In this document: piece after piece, positions 48,440 to 58,100 of the stretch | How the letters are laid out: every line of letters begins with the position of its first letter | Numbering within the stretch: the first letter of the stretch is position 1 | DNA from: Caenimonas koreensis DSM 17982 | GTDB lineage: Bacteria > Pseudomonadota > Gammaproteobacteria > Burkholderiales > Burkholderiaceae_C | Length of the DNA: 64,000 nucleotides | Reading direction: 5' to 3' | Assembly: GCF_009646335.1 (NCBI RefSeq) | Contig: NZ_WJBU01000020.1 | Span: 21,226 to 85,225, forward strand | Made by a program: the position numbers and the translations under genes | The notes under the pieces: generated by a model | The model's input: only the letters and a program-made list of their open reading frames with translations | What the model was told of the DNA's origin: nothing | Database searches by the model: none

Positions 48440-50587
48440 TCAGCGCGCGATGCGGCAGAACTGAGACGGTTGCGACTGATCGCCAATGCGCCCCTCCAGC
48501 CTGCGGCAGCTGCCCTCATCGAGGGTCAGGCCGTGGGTTCGCAGCGCGACGGCCCACTGCGCCACCACTTGCCTTTCTTCAGCGGCGATGTCGCGCTGCG
48601 GCCCGGCGGGCGCCTTGAACTGGCACACCGGCCCGTCGGCCAGCACATAGCTTCGATAACGCCGCGACAGTTGCAGCAGCGGCTTGATGCTGCGGCACAC
48701 AAGCGCGTCGGCAGCAACACTGTGGCGCGCCAGCGTCTCGTTGAACCGCCTGGCCGTCTCTGCCTGCGTGTCGGTCACCGCCGGCAACACCGCCCACACA
48801 GGCCCGCCCCGCTCACTGAAAATGGTCTTGGCGCGCGCGACATAGGCCGGCGACTCAGGGAAGTTGAACAGCGACACGAACGCAAGCTCGGGCGGCAGGA
48901 AAGGCGCCATCCAGGCCACCGGCTGTGCGATGAACACCACGGTGGCCCGCGACGCATCGGCCAGGGCGAGTTCGGGCGGTGTGTAGCTACGCTCCGCAAA
49001 TGAGGCATGCCCCCATGTCTTGAACAGCACCAGGCTCGCCATGACTGAGATGGCGATCAGCGCCGCAGCCGCCTTCGGGGCCAGACGGCTCGGCCAGACG
49101 CGCGGCAGCAACAGCCACACGACCAGCGGGAACAACACCTCGATCACCGTTGCATAGCGGCCGATGGCGAAGACCGACAGCCACCCGAGGTAGCTCACTG
49201 CCATGAACGCCAGCACGAAGCGCATGGGCGCCGTCAGCTGGCCTGCCTGGCCGCGCACGCGCCCGATGACGGCCCGCAGGCCCCAGATGGCGACCAGCAG
49301 GTAAGTCACCGGCCAGAGCCAGTTGCGCACCCCCATCTCGCCCGCGCGATACGGGTCGGCCATGAACACCAGCGGATAAAAGACCGCCTCCAGCGCGGTC
49401 TTCGGGCCCCAGCGCGGATCGATCGTTTTCATGGCCGTGGCCATCGGCGAGCCGAAGAACGAATTGAACTGGGGAAAGGTCGGGTTGCCGAATTCAATCC
49501 ACATGCGCGCCCACCACCAGCCGGTGGCCAGCAGCAGGCCCACGACGCCGCCGGCCGTGAGCAATGCAATGGCCCGCGCACGATCGCGCAGTGGCGCGGC
49601 ACACACCGCCAGACCCGCGGCAAGCGCCAGCGCGAACGGCGCGTTCGTGAGCTTGAGCCCGGTGGCCAAGCCGACAAGCAGACCGGCGCAGCCGAGCGCG
49701 ACCCGTGAGCGGCGCGACGCCAGCGAGCCGGTGGCCTGCACGCACAGGGCCATGGCGCCGAGCACCAGCACCGCCGTCGTGTTGTCGCCCATCGTGTTGC
49801 CGATGCCCGCGAAGAACGTCGCGCCCAGGCAGCCCGCCAGCGCAAGCGCCCAGACCAGGCGCGATGACGCTTCGGGCAGCACGCGCTTGACAACGGCCGC
49901 CAGGAACACGGCACACAGGCCATGCAGCGCGCCCATGATGAAGGCGACGGCGGGCGCAGGCAGCGACACCGTCATCGCGTAGTACGGCAGGTCGAGCAGT
50001 GGATTGAAGTAGCTCTGCACGCCCGCTGGCGCCAGGTCGATGTGCAGCCTGTCATTCAATAGCGCATACACGTTGTACAGGTGGTAGTTCAGCAAGTCCC
50101 AGTTGGTGTCTTGCCCCAGCAGCATCGACAACGCGCCGAAAGCCGCCACGACGAGCGGCGAAGCGTCAGCCGCCTTGCCCGTGAACACCAGCAGGCGCGA
50201 ACCCGCAAAGTTGAAGCCGAGCGCCACGATCGAGCCCGCGGCCAGCGCGAGCAAGTCATGCGACGGGTACTTCACCAGCAGCGACTGGAACGTGATGAAG
50301 CTCACCACGATGCCGCCGCCCTGCACGGCCAGGTAGCGCATGTACTGCCAGAGCGCACTGCTGGCCGCGTTGTCGTCCCGCGCGAAGGTGTAGCGGCGGT
50401 TGATCGCCCATGTTGCGAGCGTGGCTGGCGCAAATGCGGCCAGGCGCGCAGGCGTGACGGGCCAGCCGAAGACGTGCGCGAACACCCAGTACGCGAGCGC
50501 GTCGGAGAGAAAGCCAAGCGTGCCGACAACGAGGTACCAGGCGACCTGCGAAGAAAAAGGCCGCCGGAACCCTTGCGCCTGACTCAT
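48440..50587 (-). CDS. GtrA - GT-C glycosyltransferase-like fusion membrane protein
   Basis: The 715-residue polytopic protein begins with a four-helix GtrA domain (about residues 10-135; SQVAWYLVVGTLGFLSDALAY, then INRRYTFAR). About ten further helices (about 145-530) follow, with a large first loop holding the possible active-site acids in GQDTNWDLLNYHLYN, and then a soluble C-terminal part of about 180 residues. GtrA proteins flip lipid-linked sugars and GT-C enzymes use them; here both appear in one chain. It overlaps the GT2 gene upstream by 4 bases (ATGA), so donor synthesis, flipping and transfer may be encoded together. Confidence 0.82.
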   Translation of the reverse strand: MSQAQGFRRPFSSQVAWYLVVGTLGFLSDALAYWVFAHVFGWPVTPARLAAFAPATLATWAINRRYTFARDDNAASSALWQYMRYLAVQGGGIVVSFITFQSLLVKYPSHDLLALAAGSIVALGFNFAGSRLLVFTGKAADASPLVVAAFGALSMLLGQDTNWDLLNYHLYNVYALLNDRLHIDLAPAGVQSYFNPLLDLPYYAMTVSLPAPAVAFIMGALHGLCAVFLAAVVKRVLPEASSRLVWALALAGCLGATFFAGIGNTMGDNTTAVLVLGAMALCVQATGSLASRRSRVALGCAGLLVGLATGLKLTNAPFALALAAGLAVCAAPLRDRARAIALLTAGGVVGLLLATGWWWARMWIEFGNPTFPQFNSFFGSPMATAMKTIDPRWGPKTALEAVFYPLVFMADPYRAGEMGVRNWLWPVTYLLVAIWGLRAVIGRVRGQAGQLTAPMRFVLAFMAVSYLGWLSVFAIGRYATVIEVLFPLVVWLLLPRVWPSRLAPKAAAALIAISVMASLVLFKTWGHASFAERSYTPPELALADASRATVVFIAQPVAWMAPFLPPELAFVSLFNFPESPAYVARAKTIFSERGGPVWAVLPAVTDTQAETARRFNETLARHSVAADALVCRSIKPLLQLSRRYRSYVLADGPVCQFKAPAGPQRDIAAEERQVVAQWAVALRTHGLTLDEGSCRRLEGRIGDQSQPSQFCRIAR

Positions 50588-51531
50588 GACTGGGCGAGCA
50601 GCCGCAGCTCGTAGTCGGTGCGGCGCTGGTGCGCAATGCTGTCGAGCATCAGGCCCACCGAGAGCATGAGCGCGCCCACGATCTCCAGTGCCGCCGCGAG
50701 GATGGCGAGCGGCACGTGATAGATGTAGCGGTACTGGATCCAGTCGTTGAAGACCGGGATCGCGGCGACGAGCCCGAGCAGCATGCTGGCCAGCGCCACA
50801 GCCGTGAAGAACGCGAGCGGCTTGTAATACCGCAGGATCTGCAGGATCGCGAAGATCACGCGGGCGCCGTCAGTCAGCGTGTTGAGCTTCGAGGCGCTGC
50901 CCGCCGGGCGGTCGACGTATTCGACCGGCAGCTCGAGAATGCGAAACCGTTTGTCGAGCGCGTGAAGCGTGACGTCGATTTCAAGCTGGAAACCTTCGAC
51001 CAGCACCGCATAGTTCTTGACGAAAGTGCGGCTGAAGGCGCGGTAGCCGCTCATGGTGTCGCGCAGTTGCGAGCCAAAGAACTTGTTGATCATCGTGACC
51101 ACCAGCCCGTTGCCAAAGCCGTGCAGCGGGCGCTTGTTCTCGCGCGCGTAATGGCCGCCCGAGAGGCGGTCGCCGACCACCATGTCGGCCTGCCCGTCGA
51201 TCACGGGCTGGATCAGGTCCATGGCACGGTTGGCGGGGTAAGTCAGGTCGGCATCGACCATCAGGTACACGTCGGCATTGACTTCGTGGAACGCGCGGCG
51301 GACCGCATTGCCCTTGCCCTGCCGCAGCTCGGGGATCACGCGGCCCTTGCAGCCGAGCGACGCCAGCGTGTCGGCTGCAAGCCGGGCCGTCGCGTCCTTC
51401 GAGTTGTTGTCGATGACGTAGATCGCCGCCTGCGGCAGCGCTGCATGAAATGCGCGGATGACGCCAGCGACCGTGACCTCTTCGTTGTACGCGGGCAGGA
51501 TGACGGCGATGGAATCCGGTGGCAAGGACAT
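50584..51531 (-). CDS. GT2 polyprenyl-phosphate glycosyltransferase (GtrB/DPM-like)
   Basis: The 315-residue protein has an N-terminal GT2 domain (VILPAYNEEVTV, VIDNNSKDAT, and the DAD at 93-95 in LMVDADLTYPAN) and two C-terminal membrane helices (about 235-300). This matches GtrB/dolichol-phosphate mannosyltransferase-like enzymes that load a sugar on undecaprenyl phosphate at the inner membrane. The ATG at 51531 begins MSLPPDSIAV; a longer frame upstream would overlap comEC. It is translationally coupled to the GtrA fusion. Confidence 0.92.
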   Translation of the reverse strand: MSLPPDSIAVILPAYNEEVTVAGVIRAFHAALPQAAIYVIDNNSKDATARLAADTLASLGCKGRVIPELRQGKGNAVRRAFHEVNADVYLMVDADLTYPANRAMDLIQPVIDGQADMVVGDRLSGGHYARENKRPLHGFGNGLVVTMINKFFGSQLRDTMSGYRAFSRTFVKNYAVLVEGFQLEIDVTLHALDKRFRILELPVEYVDRPAGSASKLNTLTDGARVIFAILQILRYYKPLAFFTAVALASMLLGLVAAIPVFNDWIQYRYIYHVPLAILAAALEIVGALMLSVGLMLDSIAHQRRTDYELRLLAQS

Positions 51532-51568
51532 GCGGTTGCAAGCGGTGAAGGAATCGGACAGCTTGCAA

Positions 51569-53977
51569 TTATGGGGCCGGTACGTGGTGCCAATAGTGCA
51601 GCCCGGCCGTGCGCTGGCAGGTGACGACATCCGGCGTCGCCGACTGCCACGTCGCTGCCCCGCAATGAGGCGAGTCGATGCGCACGACATGCCTGTCGGC
51701 ATAGCGCTGCAACACGGGCGGCGCGGGATGCCCGAAGCGGTTGCGGTATCCCGCCTGGAAGATCGCGACGGAAGGTCGCACCGCATCAACAAACGCGTCG
51801 CTCGACGACGTCTTGCTGCCATGGTGGGGCGCGAGCAGCACATCGGCATGCAGCAGCGCGGCACTGGCGTCGTGAACAAGCCGCGCTTCCTGCGGCTGTT
51901 CGATGTCGCCCACGAGCAGCGCCGTGCGCGAGCCACTTGAGACGCGTAACACGCAGCTCATGGCATTGGGCTTGGCGCTTGCGTCGTAGTCGGTGGCCTG
52001 TGGGTGCATCACCAGGAAGTCGATGCCGTCCCACTGCCAGTGCTGGCCGGCGATGCACCGCTGCGACCGGCGAACGGCTTGCAGCTCATGCGAATCTTCA
52101 ATGGAGCTGCGCAGTTCGGCCTGTGGCTGCATGTTGAGAACGGCCACGGCGCCGCCGGTGTGGTCCGAGTCGCGGTGGCTGAGCATGACCATGTCCACCT
52201 TCTCGCCCAGCGCGCGCAACAGCGGCACCAGCACGCGCTGGCCCGCGTCGCTTTCGACGCTGTAGCGCGGGCCGGTGTCGTACACCAGCGTGTGCGTTGC
52301 CGTGCGAACAATGACGGCATTGCCCTGCCCGACGTCTGCCGCGAGCAGCTCGAACTGGCCGTCGAGCGGGCGAGCGGCTTGCCACAGCACGAGCGGCAGC
52401 ATCAGGGGCACGCCAAGAAACCGCAGCGACCACGGCAGTCGCATGACCAGGAGCAATCCACCCAGCACCGCCGCAGCGCCGGCCCACAGCGGCGCGGCCG
52501 GCATCGCCACGGTGGCGAACGGGAAGCGGGCCAGCCACTGCAAGTAAATGCCGAGTACATCAACGGCCCATGCAGCGACCGTCCACAGCGAAGAGATGAG
52601 CACACCGCCCATCGCCAATGGCGTCACCACCAGCGTGACCCACGGAATGGCCAGCGCATTGGCAAGCAGCCCGACGACGGACACCTGGCCGAACAGCAGC
52701 AGCGACAACGGTGTGAGTGCGACGGTGACGACCCACTGCTCATGCCAGCCGGCCTTCAACGCAGCAACGACCTTTGCAATGCGTCCCTGCCCGTCGCCGT
52801 CAGCCCCTTCGGCGGCGCCCGGATCGGCTGCGAACAAAACACCCACAGCCACAAAGCTGAGCCAGAAGCCCGCCTGCAACATCGCCCACGGATCGATGAC
52901 CACGACGACGGCGCACGCCAGCAGCCACACATACGGCCGCGGCCATTGCCGCGACGACAGGCGCAGCAGTGCGACAGTTGCCAGCATCCAGACCGTGCGC
53001 TGCGAAGGCACGCCCCAGCCGCTGAAAAGCGCGTAGGCCGTGGCGAGCACAACACCGCCCAGAAGCGCCGCGTGCTGCGCTGGCCACGCGAGGCACAGCC
53101 GCTGGCTGCGCCGCCACGCACCGCCCACGGCCAGCGCTGCGGCCCACGCGAACATGGTCACGTGCAGGCCTGAGATGCTCATGAGGTGGGCGACACCTGT
53201 CGCGCGAAAGACGTCCCAGTCGGCGCGGTCAATCGCGCTCTGGTCGCCCACGACCAGCGCCGCCAGGATGCCTGCGGCCTTCCTGTCGGTGACGCGTTCG
53301 TAAATCGCATCGCGCACGTCCTGGCGTGCCCGCTCGATGGGATGCAGCCACGTGTCGGCGACGAGTTGGGGCGCAGCATCGCGCGCGCCGTTGCGAACGT
53401 ATCCCGTGGCTTGCAGCCCCTGCTCCCACAGCCAGAGTTCGTAGTCGAAGCCATGCGGGTTGAGGTTGCCGTGCGGCGCCTTCAGGCGCACCGTCATGTG
53501 CCAGCGTTCGCCGGCGCGCACGTCGGGAATAACGCGGGCCGCGTCGGCGCCTTCGGTGGCGGCGGCGGTGGGACCGCCGTACCAGCCCAGAAGGATTTGG
53601 GGCGGCACAGTGGCAGGCGCACCGCCGATGGAAGCCGACTCCACATCGAAGCGAAAGCGCAGCCCGATGTCGCTGCGCTGGGGCATGGCGCTGATCACGC
53701 CAATGACCGAGACGTCGCGGCCTTCGAGTGACGGCTGCAACGCATGATCCGAGTAATGCGCAGAGCGCAAGCCGCAGATCGCGAAGAACAGGAGTGCAAA
53801 GCCGATCAGCGCGATGAGGAGCCCAGCCGCAGGGCGCCACCTGCGCGTCAAGCCAATCAGCCCCAGCGCGAAAGCAGCGATCAGCAGGTAAACCGCCACG
53901 TCCCACAGCCGCATTTGCTGCAGTTGAATCGCCGTACCCACGACCGCGCCCAGCGGAAACAACCAGACCGCTTTCAA
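51569..53977 (-). CDS. comEC: ComEC/Rec2 DNA uptake channel
   Basis: The 802-residue protein has the ComEC plan. An N-terminal DUF4131/OB-like region lies between two membrane segments (about 1-200), the competence membrane domain (about 225-520) includes GDQSAIDRADWDVFRATGVAHLMSISGLH, and a C-terminal metallo-beta-lactamase-like domain (about 545-790) carries ADVGQGNAVIV and the metal motif SHRDSDHTGG. It carries transforming DNA across the inner membrane. No other competence gene is in the window. Downstream lies the GT2 gene, 37 bases away. Confidence 0.95.
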   Translation of the reverse strand: MKAVWLFPLGAVVGTAIQLQQMRLWDVAVYLLIAAFALGLIGLTRRWRPAAGLLIALIGFALLFFAICGLRSAHYSDHALQPSLEGRDVSVIGVISAMPQRSDIGLRFRFDVESASIGGAPATVPPQILLGWYGGPTAAATEGADAARVIPDVRAGERWHMTVRLKAPHGNLNPHGFDYELWLWEQGLQATGYVRNGARDAAPQLVADTWLHPIERARQDVRDAIYERVTDRKAAGILAALVVGDQSAIDRADWDVFRATGVAHLMSISGLHVTMFAWAAALAVGGAWRRSQRLCLAWPAQHAALLGGVVLATAYALFSGWGVPSQRTVWMLATVALLRLSSRQWPRPYVWLLACAVVVVIDPWAMLQAGFWLSFVAVGVLFAADPGAAEGADGDGQGRIAKVVAALKAGWHEQWVVTVALTPLSLLLFGQVSVVGLLANALAIPWVTLVVTPLAMGGVLISSLWTVAAWAVDVLGIYLQWLARFPFATVAMPAAPLWAGAAAVLGGLLLVMRLPWSLRFLGVPLMLPLVLWQAARPLDGQFELLAADVGQGNAVIVRTATHTLVYDTGPRYSVESDAGQRVLVPLLRALGEKVDMVMLSHRDSDHTGGAVAVLNMQPQAELRSSIEDSHELQAVRRSQRCIAGQHWQWDGIDFLVMHPQATDYDASAKPNAMSCVLRVSSGSRTALLVGDIEQPQEARLVHDASAALLHADVLLAPHHGSKTSSSDAFVDAVRPSVAIFQAGYRNRFGHPAPPVLQRYADRHVVRIDSPHCGAATWQSATPDVVTCQRTAGLHYWHHVPAP

Positions 53978-53987
53978 GAATCGCCGC

Positions 53988-54485
53988 TCACGCGAACCTG
54001 GCTATGACAAAGAGCAGTGCAACGCCCGTGGCATTGTTGAGAGCGTGGGCGAGCGCCGCTGCGATGAACGCCGACGGGAATGAATGTGGCCTCCAGGCCA
54101 GATACCCACATGCGTAGACAAAAAATGCCCACGCACTCGTAAAAAACCAGATGGGGGTGACGATCGCATGGAGCAGTCCGGCAATCACGCCAGCGCCGAT
54201 GGCAATGAAGAGCCTCTTTTGCCCGAGGCGCACCGCGGCTTCAATCCACACGCAGAGAAGCAACGTCTCCACAAAAGGCGCGAACAGCATCGATTGAAAA
54301 GCGGAGACCCAGGGCTCGCCATGCTGTTGGCCGAAGCTCGATGTTTCGCCTTGCAGCGTGAATGCCGCCAGGTTCGCCAACCCGCTGATGCCGATGTTCG
54401 GCAGGACGGCGAACAACCAAAGCAGAATTGCGTGCCACCACAAAGGGGGCACCCTCTCAAACAGGACTCGCGTCAGCCTTTGCAT
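53988..54485 (-). CDS. Degenerate CPBP/Abi-like membrane protein
   Basis: The 165-residue membrane protein has about five helices and three segments placed like CPBP (type II CAAX-protease-like) motifs: PFVETLLLCVWIE in place of EExxxR, GLLHAI, and AALAHALNNATG. The first motif keeps one glutamate only and lacks the arginine, so protease activity is doubtful. Members can act in bacteriocin immunity or membrane proteolysis. It lies 10 bases upstream of comEC on the same strand and may be co-transcribed. Confidence 0.65.
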   Translation of the reverse strand: MQRLTRVLFERVPPLWWHAILLWLFAVLPNIGISGLANLAAFTLQGETSSFGQQHGEPWVSAFQSMLFAPFVETLLLCVWIEAAVRLGQKRLFIAIGAGVIAGLLHAIVTPIWFFTSAWAFFVYACGYLAWRPHSFPSAFIAAALAHALNNATGVALLFVIARFA

Positions 54486-54529
54486 TGAATTGGAGGGCGA
54501 CGATGCAGACGTCGCCCTTGGTTTAATGC

Positions 54530-54901
54530 CTATGCACCCTGCGTGAAGAAGGGGCTGAGATCCCAGTTGACGCCGTTCTCATTGCTCGGTGCGCCATCTT
54601 TGATCAGGAAGTTCCAATAGACCTTAACACCCTCGGTGATTAGGCCCGCAGCGACGCCCTCAAGGAGCCGGCTGCCAAGACCCGCAGTGACGACATCGCT
54701 GTCACCAGGCGCGTGTACCGGATCTACAACGGAGAAATTCCCGGCCCATCCATCACCGGTGTACAGCTCCGCGCTGCTTGACCAATCCTCCATGACAAAG
54801 TCAAACGCCCAGCCCATGTCCAGTCCACCGCCGCCTTGCCCCGGGTCGTAAAAACTCGGAGTCGCAGCAGTGTAGTCACCACCTACCAATACGATTTGCA
54901 T
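54530..54901 (-). CDS. Orphan acidic glycine-rich hypothetical protein (123 aa)
   Basis: I do not recognise this protein. It is acidic, rich in Gly/Asp/Trp, starts MQIVLVGGDYTAATPSFYD, has a glycine run (GQGGGG) and ends SPFFTQGA. There is no signal peptide, membrane segment or cysteine. Its lack of a leader together with the Gly/Asp composition would fit a small type I-secreted protein, but that is speculation. AAGGG lies 13 bases before the ATG. It is flanked by lower-GC spacers, which hints at recent acquisition. Confidence 0.6.
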   Translation of the reverse strand: MQIVLVGGDYTAATPSFYDPGQGGGGLDMGWAFDFVMEDWSSSAELYTGDGWAGNFSVVDPVHAPGDSDVVTAGLGSRLLEGVAAGLITEGVKVYWNFLIKDGAPSNENGVNWDLSPFFTQGA

Positions 54902-54943
54902 CTTTCTATTTCCCTTTCAAATGCCCGTCACGAGCTGACCTCA

Positions 54944-54960
54944 CTCGACACCGTGTCGAG
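54944..54960. promoter_or_regulatory. Perfect 8-bp palindrome upstream of the orphan acidic gene
   Basis: CTCGACAC (54944-54951) and GTGTCGAG (54953-54960) are perfect inverted arms around one base. The site is 43 bases upstream of the 123-residue gene in its 286-base leader. It looks like an operator for a dimeric regulator; nothing identifies which. Confidence 0.35.
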
Positions 54961-55128
54961 GAACCTGAAGGGACTCGCTCTCGAATGAGTCAATTGGCTC
55001 AAGCTTGCGATCCAATCCAACACTCGCACAGCGCCTCCCATTTATTTTTGGCGCGAGTGTAGAGACAAGTAGCTCCCCGGCAACCTAGACTGAAGCGTCT
55101 TGCACACGGCGCGAAATTTCACCCCTGC

Positions 55129-55145
55129 CTCAAGACTCTCTTGAG
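55129..55145. promoter_or_regulatory. Perfect 7-bp palindrome upstream of the DUF2126 transglutaminase gene
   Basis: CTCAAGA (55129-55135) and TCTTGAG (55139-55145) are perfect inverted arms around CTC, 42 bases before the start of the large transglutaminase gene. The rest of the 286-base spacer (54902-55187) shows no gene. Confidence 0.3.
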
Positions 55146-55187
55146 AGAAATCCCGCCGCAGGCCCCAGACTTGCTAGCATTGGCCGC

Positions 55188-58100
55188 ATGTCGATCCATG
55201 CCGCACTGAACCACGTCACCCACTACCAATACGACAGGCCCGTCCAGCTCGGGCCCCAGGTCATTCGTTTGCGGCCAGCGCCCCACTCGCGCTCCAACAT
55301 CATTTCGTACTCACTGAAGGTCGAGCCGGCCAACCACTTTATCAACTGGCAGCAGGACCCGTTCTCCAATTACCAGGCGCGGCTGGTGTTCCCGGAGAAG
55401 ACGAAGGAATTCAAGGTCACGGTCGATCTCGTGGTGGAAATGGCGGTGTACAACCCGTTCGACTTCTTCCTCGAACCCAGCGCGGAAAACTTCCCCTTCA
55501 AGTACGAGCCGATCGTCAAGGAAGAGCTTGCGCCCTATCTCGCAGCCGAGCCGCTCACGCCGCTGCTCAAGGCCTACGTCGACAAGATCGACCGCAAGGA
55601 GCGCCGCACCATCGACTTCCTGGTGGCGCTCAACCAGCAGGTGCAAGGCGATGTGAAGTACCTCATCCGCATGGAGCCGGGTGTGCAGACGCCGGAAGAA
55701 ACGCTCACCAACGGCAGTGGCTCCTGCCGCGACTCGGGCTGGCTGCTCGTGCAGCTGATGCGCCACTGCGGCCTGGCGGCGCGCTTCGTGTCGGGCTACC
55801 TGATCCAGCTCACGCCCGACGTGAAGGCGCTCGACGGCCCCAGCGGCACCACCGTTGACTTCACCGACCTGCACGCCTGGTGTGAGGTGTACTTGCCCGG
55901 CGCTGGCTGGATCGGCCTTGACCCAACGTCGGGCCTGCTCGCTGGCGAAGGCCATATTCCGCTCGCGTGCACGCCGCAGCCGTCAGGCGCGGCGCCCATC
56001 GAGGGCGTGGTGGACGAGGCCGAGGTGACGTTCTCGCATCACATGGAAGTCACGCGCATTTTTGAATCGCCGCGCGTGACCAAGCCTTACACCGAAGACC
56101 AGTGGGCGCAGGTCCTCGCCCTTGGCGAAGCGGTGGACCGCGAGCTGCAGGCAGGCGATGTGCGCCTGACGATGGGTGGTGAGCCCACCTATGTGGCCAC
56201 TGTCGATCGGGATGCGCCCGAATGGAACACCGACGCACTCGGGCCCACGAAGCGCCGCTACGCACAGGCACTCGTGCACAAGCTGCGCGCCGAATACGGC
56301 ACCGGCGGCTTCCTGCACTTCGGCCAGGGCAAGTGGTACCCGGGCGAGCAGTTGCCGCGTTGGGCGTTGTCGATCTACTGGCGTGCCGACGGGCAGCCGG
56401 CATGGAACAACCCCGCGCTCTTCGGCGACGAGGATGATCTTGCGCAATACACGAGCGATGATGCCAAGCGATTCATGCATGCGCTCACCAAGCGGCTGCA
56501 CATCAGGCCGGACTACATCCAGCCGGGCTACGAAGACGTTTTCTATTACCTGTGGCGCGAACGCCGCCTGCCAGTGAACGTCGATCCATTCGACTCGCGG
56601 CTGGACGACGAGATGGAGCGCGTGCGCCTGCGCCGTGTGTTCGAGCAAAAGCTCGACGCCGTCGTCGGCTATGTGCTGCCGCTGGCCGTGAACGAAGCCA
56701 GGCCCAGCCTGAGCGGCCCGCGCTGGGTGACCAACCCGTGGTTCCTGCGTGACGACCGGCTGTACCTCATCCCCGGTGATTCGCCGATGGGCCTGCGCCT
56801 GCCGCTCGACTCCCTGCCGTGGGCCAAGGCCGCCGACCTGCCGTATGTGATCGAGAAAGATCCTGCGGCGCATCGCGAAGCGCTGCCTGCGTTCGTTGCG
56901 ATGCAGTCGCGCTATGTGGAGCCAGCGCCCAAACAAGAGGTGCCCGTGCGAACCGGCCCTGCCGGCTCCATCGTGGAGCCGGAAGTTGCCGCGCAGGAGT
57001 TCGAGCAACCGCCACGCCACAAATCGGCTGCGGGCCTGGCGCGCACGGCGCTGTGCGTGGAAGCACGCGACCCGCGCCGCGCGAATGGCCCGAAGGCGGA
57101 GGCCGTAGGCCAGCGCAGCGGCCAGCTGTATGTGTTCATGCCGCCGCTCGAACGTGTGGAGGACTATCTCGACCTTCTCGCGGCCATTGAAGCCACAGCG
57201 CAAGAGCTCGGCGTCAAGATCATTCTTGAAGGCTATCCGCCGCCGCGCGATGCACGGCTGAAGCTGCTGCAAGTCACGCCCGACCCCGGCGTGATCGAGG
57301 TGAACATCCATCCCGCGAGCAACTGGAAGGAGCTCGTCGAGCACACCGAATTCCTGTACCAGGCCGCCTTCGAATGCCGCCTGTCTGCAGAGAAATTCAT
57401 GACCGACGGCCGGCACACCGGCACGGGTGGCGGCAATCACTTCGTGCTGGGTGGCGCAACGCCTGCTGACTCGCCCTTCCTGCGCAAGCCCGAGTTGCTG
57501 GCGAGCCTGCTGCTGTACTGGCACAACCATCCATCGCTGTCGTACCTGTTCTCAGGCATGTTCATCGGCCCGACCAGCCAGGCGCCGCGCGTGGACGAAG
57601 CGCGCAACGACCAGCTCTATGAGCTGGAGATAGCCGTGCGCGAAATTGAGCGCAGCCGCCAGATTCATGGCGAGGCCATGCCCGCGTGGCTGGTCGATCG
57701 CGTGCTGCGCAACATCCTCGTCGATGTCACGGGCAACACGCACCGCAGCGAGTTCTGCATCGACAAGATGTTCTCGCCCGATTCGGCAACGGGCCGCCTG
57801 GGCCTGCTCGAATTGCGCGCCTTCGAAATGCCGCCGCACGCGCGCATGAGCGTGGCGCAGCAACTGCTGATTCGCGCGCTGGTCGCACGCTTCTGGAAAG
57901 AGCCGTATCGCGCGCCCGTCACGCGATGGGGCACCGAGTTGCACGACCGCTGGCTGCTGCCTACGTTCATTCGCATGGACATGAACGATGTGCTGCAGGA
58001 GATGCGCGCGGCCGGCTATGCGTTTGATGACGCGTGGTTTGCACCACATTTCGAATTCCGCTTCCCGCTCGTTGGCGAGGTGAAGACCAGCGGCATGGAA

